In this document: positions 22,541-28,842 of the stretch, piece by piece
Numbering within the stretch: the first letter of the stretch is position 1
Layout of the letters: every line of letters begins with the position of its first letter
Assembly: GCA_964549275.1 (NCBI GenBank)
Contig: CAZJUP010000023.1
Location: 1 to 28,842 of the forward strand
Source: CAZJUP01 sp964549275
Lineage (GTDB): Bacteria; Fidelibacterota; Marinisomatia; Marinisomatales; TCS55
Length of the DNA: 28,842 nucleotides
Direction of reading: 5' to 3'
Program-made: the position numbers and the translations under genes
Notes under the pieces: model-generated
What the model was told of the DNA's origin: nothing
The model's input: the letters and a program-made list of their open reading frames with translations, nothing else
Database searches by the model: none

Positions 22541-24715
22541 CTAAAGGTTGTTTTCAAAATATTGAATCAGTTTTCTAAATAAATGTTTTCGGGCATTTCC
22601 TCCTGACATACTATGGGGACGATTCGGATATAAGAATACATCCAAGGATTTATCTTTTTTTACAAATTCCTCAATTAACTGCGTGGTATTTTGCGCATGG
22701 ACATTATCATCTCCTGTTCCATGCATCACGAGTAATTTTCCTTTAAATCTGTCCACATAAGAAAATACGGATGAAGAATCATATCCGGCTTCGTTATCCT
22801 CCGGCAAACCCATGTACCGTTCCGTGTAAATAGAATCATACAGTCGGAAATCCATCACCGGGGCAACAGCCACACCAACTTGAAAATAATCCGCATTTTT
22901 TGTTAGCATCAACCCTGTAAAGTACCCACCTCCGGACCACCCCCATGCCCCAATCCGATTTGGGTCCGCATAGCCTTGCTCCACAAGCCATTTAACTCCC
23001 GCAGCATGGTCTTTTGCTAAATAATGCCCCATATTTCCATAACTCAAATTCTTAAAGGCTTCTCCTCGTCCACTCATCCCTCTCGAATCCATAGAGAATG
23101 TAATAAATCCATTTTGTGCAAAATACTGATTTAAAGAGCCTCCCCAATAATTTCTAACAATTTGTGTTCCGGGCATCCCGTAGCCATTAACAATAACGGG
23201 ATATGGCTTCCCTTTAACAAAATCTGGAGGTAATGTAATGACACCATTAAGACTTACTGCATCATCTCCTGAGTTAAACTGAACGAGTTGCGGAAATGAC
23301 CAGTTATATTCATCATATTGTTCTCTATTGGTCTCTTTTAAAAGATTTACAATTTTACCTGTCGTATCTCTTAAAACGATTTTACGAGGTTGGGTAAAAC
23401 TGGAATAGGAGTCTATAAAACAATTCCCAGTAGAACTGAAAGAAATAGAGTGAGAACCTTTTTCCGGAGTAAGTAGATTCAAGTTTTCACCGTTCATATG
23501 AATTGAATACAGGTGGCTTTCGGACATATCCTTTTTGTTTGCCATGAAGTAAATGATATTTTTCTTTTCGTCAACATGAACGATTTTAGTCACTTCCCAA
23601 TTTCCTGAAGTAATTTGTTTTTCTTCGGTCCCATCTTTAGAATGGATAAATAAATGCTGCCACCCGGTCCGTTCCGATATCCAAAGTATTTTCCCATTTT
23701 TAAGAAAATAATAATTCCGATGCAAATCTACCCATCCTTGTTCATCTGATTCTTTTAATCCAATTTTCGATTTACTTCTCTTTGGATTGGTTAATAAAAA
23801 TGTCCATTCATTTTGCAGTCTGTTCATTCGCATAATGACCAGTTCATTTTTTTCAGTCCATTTCATCCAAGGATAATAACTATCACTGTTATATAATATA
23901 TCCATCCACTTTGTTCTTCCACCAAAAATAGAAACAACACCAATTTTCATTTTAGGATTTTTTTGACCGGCTTTTGGATAATGAAGAGTTGTCAATTTTG
24001 GATATAGGTCCAACTCATCCACCATAGTAAAAACAGGTACTTCAGATTGATTTTCCTCCCAAAAAGCAATGGATTTTGAGTCAGGTGACCATCTATAACC
24101 GTCATAGGAACCAAATTCCTCCTCATAAACCCATCCAAAATGACCATTTAATATATGATCTGAACCTGTCCTTGATAATTGTTTTTCTTTTCCATTTACC
24201 ATATTAAACACATACAAATTATTATCTGACCGAACATAAGCTAATTTCCTTCCGTCCGGAGAAAATTTTACATTCCTTAAATTGATATTGTTTTTAGAAA
24301 CCTGTATAATCTCTTTTGTGTCCAAATTCAATACAAAATAGGTAGCGGCGGAAGAATGTCTCCAAATTCTTTTTGCATTCTTCCTAAATAAAATTTTATT
24401 ACCGGTTTTATTAAAAATAATGTGCGATGGAAGAAAATCTAATTCCGAAGAATTTGGTTTATTCCCTGAATGAATAATATTGAAATCTTCTCGAGTTAAA
24501 AATACAGTCGTATCATTGGTTATGAAGTCAATCTTATTCCAGGAATCCTTTCCTTTTACTAAAATTGCATCTTCACCTGGAAACCACAAATATCTTCCAA
24601 GAGAGGCTGATCTAAAAGGTGGATGTCCTATTACATCTTCTATTGTTAATCGTTTATTATTTTCTCCTACTGCCAAGGAGAAGAAAACCAGAAAAGCTAC
24701 TCCAATATTTTTCAT
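22541..24715 (-). CDS. S9 family (dipeptidyl peptidase IV type) serine peptidase
   Basis: This 724-residue exported protein has a signal peptide of about 17 residues. A DPPIV-type beta-propeller occupies about 60-460 (repeated SPDGRKLAYVRSDNNLYV and WSPDSKSIAFWEE blades). The alpha/beta-hydrolase domain occupies about 480-724. The triad is Ser594 in GWSGGGY, an Asp in HGTGDDNVH (669 or 670) and His701 in NRPHSM. VYEEEFGSYDGYRWSPD carries the paired Glu that anchors the substrate N-terminus in true dipeptidyl peptidases, so X-Pro dipeptide release is likely. It starts 2 bp after the uracil-DNA glycosylase stop. Confidence 0.92.
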   Translation of the reverse strand: MKNIGVAFLVFFSLAVGENNKRLTIEDVIGHPPFRSASLGRYLWFPGEDAILVKGKDSWNKIDFITNDTTVFLTREDFNIIHSGNKPNSSELDFLPSHIIFNKTGNKILFRKNAKRIWRHSSAATYFVLNLDTKEIIQVSKNNINLRNVKFSPDGRKLAYVRSDNNLYVFNMVNGKEKQLSRTGSDHILNGHFGWVYEEEFGSYDGYRWSPDSKSIAFWEENQSEVPVFTMVDELDLYPKLTTLHYPKAGQKNPKMKIGVVSIFGGRTKWMDILYNSDSYYPWMKWTEKNELVIMRMNRLQNEWTFLLTNPKRSKSKIGLKESDEQGWVDLHRNYYFLKNGKILWISERTGWQHLFIHSKDGTEEKQITSGNWEVTKIVHVDEKKNIIYFMANKKDMSESHLYSIHMNGENLNLLTPEKGSHSISFSSTGNCFIDSYSSFTQPRKIVLRDTTGKIVNLLKETNREQYDEYNWSFPQLVQFNSGDDAVSLNGVITLPPDFVKGKPYPVIVNGYGMPGTQIVRNYWGGSLNQYFAQNGFITFSMDSRGMSGRGEAFKNLSYGNMGHYLAKDHAAGVKWLVEQGYADPNRIGAWGWSGGGYFTGLMLTKNADYFQVGVAVAPVMDFRLYDSIYTERYMGLPEDNEAGYDSSSVFSYVDRFKGKLLVMHGTGDDNVHAQNTTQLIEEFVKKDKSLDVFLYPNRPHSMSGGNARKHLFRKLIQYFENNL

Positions 24716-24717
24716 GA

Positions 24718-25440
24718 TTATAGATTCCCTTGTACTTCGCTTAATAGGTTAATCATCATTTCATAATTTAGTCGGCCTGTATTCACATTTCTCGGGCTGG
24801 GATGAAAACAACTCCATAGTATTTTTTTGTCCGGCATTTCATAGAATTTATTATGACCGAATGGATAGTCTTTTGCTTTCAATGTAAACTGTTGTCTATA
24901 GTATTTCAAACATCCATCAAAAGCGATTTTACCCAAAGCCAGAATAATTTTTATATTTTTAAGTAATTCCATCTCACGATTAAAAAAAGAAAAACAGTTT
25001 GTAAGTTCTTGGGCAGACGGCTTATCCATTGGCGGTACACATTTTAAAACAGGTGTCATAAATGTATTATATAAGCGCAATCCATCATTCACATTATCAG
25101 AATTTGGTTGATTGGACAGGCCGGCATCGCATAAACATTTTATCAAAAAATCAGCAGATTTATCCCCGGTAAACACCCGTGCAGTTCTGTTCCCGCCATG
25201 GGCGGCAGGTGCAAGACCTACAATGAGCAGACCCCCGTTCTTGTCGCCATATCCCGGGACTCCTTTTCCCCAATAGGTCCACTCCATAAACATTTTTCGT
25301 TTTTCTCTCGCTATTCTGGTTCGAAACTCAACAATTCTTGGACACAACTCACACGACACAACTTTTTTATAAAGGGCCGATAAATCTCCGTTTCCTGTAA
25401 GCATAGGATGAGATTTTACCGTAGGATGAGAATCAATCAT
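24718..25440 (-). CDS. uracil-DNA glycosylase, family 5 (UdgB-like)
   Basis: I use the ATG at 25440 (MIDSHPTVKSH, 240 residues), which overlaps the upstream stop by 8 bp; the longer reading from 25530 lies in the oxidoreductase gene. Motif 1 is GLAPAAHGGNRTARVFTGD, and motif 3 is HPSPRNVNTGRL; the alanine-rich motif 1 in place of a polar catalytic residue is typical of family 5 (UDGb). Cysteines in SCELCPR, with later ones in LKCVPP and TNCFSF, fit the family's 4Fe-4S cluster. It removes uracil, and in this family also hypoxanthine and other deaminated bases, from DNA. It is the middle gene of the oxidoreductase - UDG - S9 operon. Confidence 0.88.
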   Translation of the reverse strand: MIDSHPTVKSHPMLTGNGDLSALYKKVVSCELCPRIVEFRTRIAREKRKMFMEWTYWGKGVPGYGDKNGGLLIVGLAPAAHGGNRTARVFTGDKSADFLIKCLCDAGLSNQPNSDNVNDGLRLYNTFMTPVLKCVPPMDKPSAQELTNCFSFFNREMELLKNIKIILALGKIAFDGCLKYYRQQFTLKAKDYPFGHNKFYEMPDKKILWSCFHPSPRNVNTGRLNYEMMINLLSEVQGNL

Positions 25441-26455
25441 CGGGCGATAAAAGCACCTTTCCAAAATTACGGTGCTCATGAATATATTGGTGGGCTTCAG
25501 CAGCTTGGCTAAATGAATATATTTTATCAATTACTGGTTCTATTGTTTTATCATTAAACCAATCCATAACAACGGTTACAACTTTTTCATGGAAATCTGG
25601 CTTGGCTTGCAATCTGCCAAGGTGAAAGCCAAAAATACCCTTATTATGCAACATGAGTTTCAGGGGGTCAAATTTTATTCGTGTCATATATTCCTTTATA
25701 GAATGGAGAGTCATCCGCCTGTTGCGTGTTGCAGCAGTAGAAAACCCATAAGCAATTAGTCGTCCTAATGGTGCTAAGGACTTATAACTTTTTTTTGTAT
25801 TTGTTCCCCCGATAGGATCAAGTATAACATCAGCGCCTAAGCCTCCGGTAATATCTTTAACCCTTTCCACAAAATTTTCATGTTGATAATCTATAAGATA
25901 TTCGACGCCCATAGACTTCAATCTTTCATGCTTATGGGAGGATGCTGTACCAATAATTCGCGAACCCAATTTCTTCCCAAGTTGAAGAGCGGCTATCCCT
26001 ACCCCTCCTCCTATACCATGAATAAGCAGCCATTCTCCAGGTTGTATATTCGCTTGTGTAACCATCATACCATAGGCCGTAAAATAATTTACGGGAACAG
26101 CAGCGGCCTTTTTTAAATCATTTTCAGATTGAAGCGGTATAATATTTTTTCTGTTTACAATAACCTCAGAAGCATATCCTCCGAATTCGGTGACAGCTAA
26201 AACCGGTTTTCCTATCAATTCATTTAGAGAAGAATCTCCCACAGAGTCCACCACACCTGTAACTTCATATCCCGGTACAAATGGAGGTTTTGGCGCACCA
26301 GGATATAAACCCAACCGACACATTAAATCCGCAAAATTAACTCCTGAATAGCTTACATTTATTTTGACGAATCCCTTGGGTGGTAATTCTGAAGCTGCTT
26401 CTTCAAGAATTAAGTTTACTGGAGAGCCATATTTTTTAATTGTGATTTGCTTCAT
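25433..26455 (-). CDS. zinc-independent MDR oxidoreductase (quinone oxidoreductase / VAT-1-like)
   Basis: This 340-residue medium-chain dehydrogenase/reductase has an N-terminal GroES-like domain (about 20-130, GVNFADLMCRLGLYP and PPFVPGYEVTGVVDSVG). A Rossmann domain (about 130-290) carries the NADPH motif IHGIGGGVGIAALQLGKKLG. The zinc ligands of alcohol dehydrogenases are missing, and the pattern with NxADLMxRxGLYP is closest to VAT-1/quinone oxidoreductase-like enzymes reducing quinones or enones with NADPH. The start is supported by AAGGA 6 nt upstream. It opens a three-gene minus-strand operon. Confidence 0.88.
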   Translation of the reverse strand: MKQITIKKYGSPVNLILEEAASELPPKGFVKINVSYSGVNFADLMCRLGLYPGAPKPPFVPGYEVTGVVDSVGDSSLNELIGKPVLAVTEFGGYASEVIVNRKNIIPLQSENDLKKAAAVPVNYFTAYGMMVTQANIQPGEWLLIHGIGGGVGIAALQLGKKLGSRIIGTASSHKHERLKSMGVEYLIDYQHENFVERVKDITGGLGADVILDPIGGTNTKKSYKSLAPLGRLIAYGFSTAATRNRRMTLHSIKEYMTRIKFDPLKLMLHNKGIFGFHLGRLQAKPDFHEKVVTVVMDWFNDKTIEPVIDKIYSFSQAAEAHQYIHEHRNFGKVLLSPDD

Positions 26456-26677
26456 TAGATTCCTTCATAAACGAGGGTTAGAATGGTACGGAAAGTAATT
26501 CGTAATTCCCATATCCGAAAATGCAAAAAATGATTCAAATAAATAAGAATCCTTATAACTGTTTTCCTTCAATTATGTATACAATTGGAATCATCATTGC
26601 GAGAACACTGGCATTTCCCTAAATTCGCACCCCTTCAAAATCTAAGAATTAAACATTTTTATTAAGGAATATTCATA

Positions 26678-28510
26678 ATGGCTATGATGAGAAGTCTCCG
26701 CGACAGAATGCATGTCGTACTATGGGGATTACTGATTTTATTTATATTGAGCATGACCGTTGGCGGATTGGTTGGCGGTGCAAACATTATTGATCAATTA
26801 TTGGGACGTATCAGTCCAGTTGAGGCAATTGGTGTTGTGAATGGTGATATTATTCCACCGAACCAGTTTAATCAAGCAGTGAGTGCCCGTTTAGAATCCT
26901 TTAGAACTCAGGGGCGAGAGGTGACTGACCAAATCCTTGAATCAATTCGTGAAGATATCTGGAGCACTTTTGTTGAAGAAAAACTTCTAGAGCAAGCCAT
27001 TGCAGAATTAAACATCTCTGTTACAGAAGAAGAGATACTTTATCATCTGGAAAATAATCCTCCTGCCGACATCCAGCGCTTTTTCATGGTGGGAAATCAG
27101 TTTGATGAAGAAGCCTATCGGAACGCATTAAATACACCTGGAAGCGTAGATTGGACACCGATTGAGACTTGGATGCGGGATTATTATATCCCCCGATTTA
27201 AACTACAGCAAACCTTAAATTTATCTGCTGTAGTAACAGATGAAGATATTCATGATGAATTTATTAAAAGGAATGTAGAGTATACTATTAATGCCCTCCA
27301 TATCCCAACAGCGGCAGTACAGGATGAAGTGATTGAGCCCAGTGACGATGACTTATTGTTGGACTATAATTTAAGGAAAGAAGATTTTAAACAAGAAGAG
27401 CGAAGGATTTTATCCTACGTTCGATGGGAGAAATCTCCGACAAAATCAGATACACTGCGAATCTTTAACGAAGCTCTGTCCATAAAAAATTCGGCTCAGA
27501 AGGGTGAAAATTTCAATTATTTGGCTAATCTATATTCCCAGGACCCTGGCAATCAGGTCAATCCTGACTCCGGGCGTGGAGGAGATTTGGGCTGGTTTGG
27601 TAAAGGTCAAATGGTACCACCCTTCGAAGATGCAGCATTTAACGCAAAAACCGGTCAAATTGTTGGACCTGTGTTGTCTCCTTTTGGCTATCATATCATT
27701 AAAATCGACAGCTCAAAGATAGATAAAAAGGAAAGAAAAATTCGAGCAAGTCATATATTATTAAAAATTGAAATAGGACAGAATACAAAAACAGAATTGC
27801 GACGAAAATCTACCTTATTCAGTTACGATGCCCAAGGAGAGGGGTTTTCTGCAGCCGTTGATACCCACAAAGTCTCAATACACCTTATTTCATCTGTTGG
27901 AGAAAAAGATATATTCCTTCCTGAAATCGGTACTTTTCGTAGTGCGGTTAGATTTGCCTACAATAATGAAATCGGGTCAATATCAGATCCCCTCGAAAAC
28001 GACAATTTTTTTGCCGTGTTTTCATTGGATTCAATTCATGAAGAAGGAATTTTACCCTTTGAAACCGTTAAAGAACAGATTTATTCTAAAGTATTGAAAG
28101 AAAAACAACGAAATGCTGTAGAAATGCTCGCTTATGAATATAGAGGGCAATTAGATGGTGGGGCTGTATTTTCAGATTTATTGAAAGAAAATGAAAAATT
28201 AGAATTGGTTAGCCTAGATTCTAAAAAATTGAACAGCTCTTTTAAATCACTAGGAAAAAGTAACCATCTTGTAGGGGCTTTACTTGATGCAAAAGAGGGC
28301 GATCTCCTTGGACCAATACCAACTTACCGAGGGTTTGGTTTAGTTCTCCTCATGAGTGTGGGAGAGTTTGATTCAACAGAATGGAAAGTGCAAAAAGATA
28401 ATATCCACTTGGATCTCATGCGCCGGAAGCAAAACCAGACCTATCAAAGTTGGATGGCTGAACGGAGAGAAGAAGCGGATATTGTGGATAATAGGAAGTA
28501 TCACTTTTAG
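26678..28510 (+). CDS. ppiD: PpiD/SurA-type peptidyl-prolyl isomerase
   Basis: This 610-residue protein has a single N-terminal membrane anchor (about 12-33, HVVLWGLLILFILSMTVGG) with the PpiD-like MRSLRDRMH start. A SurA_N-like chaperone region lies at about 50-230 and a parvulin domain at about 230-350 (LYSQDPGN, GGDLGWFGKGQMVPPFEDAAFNAKTGQIVGPVLSPFGYHIIKI). A second, degenerate parvulin-like domain starts with RKIRASHILLKI and lacks much of the core. It would face the periplasm and assist folding of exported proteins, many of which are encoded in this window. AAGGAA lies about 9 nt before the ATG. It is monocistronic, with a strong hairpin downstream. Confidence 0.9.
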   Translation: MAMMRSLRDRMHVVLWGLLILFILSMTVGGLVGGANIIDQLLGRISPVEAIGVVNGDIIPPNQFNQAVSARLESFRTQGREVTDQILESIREDIWSTFVEEKLLEQAIAELNISVTEEEILYHLENNPPADIQRFFMVGNQFDEEAYRNALNTPGSVDWTPIETWMRDYYIPRFKLQQTLNLSAVVTDEDIHDEFIKRNVEYTINALHIPTAAVQDEVIEPSDDDLLLDYNLRKEDFKQEERRILSYVRWEKSPTKSDTLRIFNEALSIKNSAQKGENFNYLANLYSQDPGNQVNPDSGRGGDLGWFGKGQMVPPFEDAAFNAKTGQIVGPVLSPFGYHIIKIDSSKIDKKERKIRASHILLKIEIGQNTKTELRRKSTLFSYDAQGEGFSAAVDTHKVSIHLISSVGEKDIFLPEIGTFRSAVRFAYNNEIGSISDPLENDNFFAVFSLDSIHEEGILPFETVKEQIYSKVLKEKQRNAVEMLAYEYRGQLDGGAVFSDLLKENEKLELVSLDSKKLNSSFKSLGKSNHLVGALLDAKEGDLLGPIPTYRGFGLVLLMSVGEFDSTEWKVQKDNIHLDLMRRKQNQTYQSWMAERREEADIVDNRKYHF

Positions 28511-28842
28511 GAAGCGTGCCTCCAATATATTTTCGATTATTATATAAATTGTCGAAGTAAGAATAATCCCCCGGTTGACCTGAGGTGTATGGACAGGGGG
28601 ATTATTTATATACCAATGGTGTAGTAGTATACGACAAAGACACAGCGACGAATCGCTGGCTACATCTTGGAGATAAGATGGTTTTCCTTTGATCCGTCTG
28701 GTTGACAAGCGACGATTAAACGCCAATCCAACCTGAACAAGTTTAAGAAAGTGGTCTTTAAAAGATTCTTAAATATAGAATAAAAAATATTACCTGGATT
28801 CAAGTAGTAAGTGCAACAGTGTCTGATTCTCCAAAAAATACT
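28511..28842. other. gene-free end region
   Basis: These 332 bp hold the hairpin after ppiD and two further compact hairpins: CAGCGA/TCGCTG at 28643-28658 with a 4-base loop, and CATCTT/AAGATG at 28663-28680 with a 6-base loop. The rest is AT-rich. No ORF with a ribosome site or recognisable product was seen on either strand. The two small hairpins side by side could be part of a small RNA or the end of a repeat. Confidence 0.4.
28562..28606 (+). terminator. hairpin after ppiD
   Basis: AATAATCCCCC (28562-28572) pairs perfectly with GGGGGATTATT (28596-28606), 11 bp with a 23-base loop, 51 bp after the ppiD stop. The A/T part of the stem supplies U residues on either strand. Confidence 0.7.

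Noticed and set aside
26570..26587. Imperfect palindrome CAATTATGTATACAATTG upstream of ppiD as an operator
   Set aside because: Only the outer five bases on each side pair well, and such AT-rich dyads are common here; there is no regulator gene to match.
28373..28726. 117-codon minus-strand ORF at the window end
   Set aside because: It lies largely antisense to the ppiD 3' end and across its terminator, with no ribosome site and no recognisable domain.

Overview
The window looks like a housekeeping and cell-envelope segment from a low-GC member of the Fibrobacterota-Chlorobiota-Bacteroidota (FCB) side of the tree. Candidatus Marinimicrobia (SAR406) or a close relative is my best guess. The grounds are a C-terminal sorting domain with an NYPNPFNP motif, many signal-peptide and lipoprotein peptidases, a stand-alone TonB, a PpiD-type foldase and an AT-rich base composition. 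The taxon is inferred from style, not from a marker gene. UGA is a normal stop here (genes ending at 15253, 18682 and 25433), so the genetic code is standard.

Layout. 107-2938 (minus) holds a CNNM/CBS transporter behind two tandem paralogous YwaF-type membrane proteins and a small protein. 3073-4568 (plus) holds tonB and an RlmB-type rRNA methyltransferase, convergent with a secreted M1 aminopeptidase. 6256-7478 (minus) holds a DUF481-type outer-membrane protein and a small basic secreted protein, separated by a perfect 24-bp hairpin terminator. 7731-7951 carries tRNA-Cys and tRNA-Leu, with a 48-codon single-pass membrane protein just upstream. 8199-13174 holds an M3 oligopeptidase lipoprotein and several small or unknown envelope proteins. 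13196-18252 (minus) has a short-chain dehydrogenase, an Ig-like/TPR lipoprotein and a large secreted metallopeptidase with a sorting tail. 18543-22491 (minus) has tRNA-Gly, MauE/DoxX, rhodanese, a selenoprotein, YciH/SUI1, a collagen-like lipoprotein, a Pycsar-effector-like membrane protein and tRNA-Ala. 22541-26455 (minus) is a tight operon of quinone oxidoreductase, family-5 uracil-DNA glycosylase and S9 peptidase. 26678-28510 (plus) is PpiD.

The most important result is at 19630-20754. A plain ORF scan sees only a 249-residue 3' piece there. Reading upstream in the same frame through one TGA (20622-20620) restores a 374-residue exported protein of the 5'-nucleotidase/metallophosphatase fold, with the junction read as DPCGU-KTNPLGGLPRR. 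Directly after the TGA is a 6-bp GC-rich hairpin with a five-base GGUCU apical loop, matching the loop I remember from the E. coli fdhF SECIS. I therefore call the TGA selenocysteine. The gene is followed by a membrane-anchored rhodanese and a MauE/DoxX membrane protein, forming a candidate periplasmic sulfur/selenium redox module.

A second unusual locus is an orphan DUF5706/PycTM-like membrane protein directly coupled to a collagen-repeat lipoprotein, with no nucleotide cyclase nearby.
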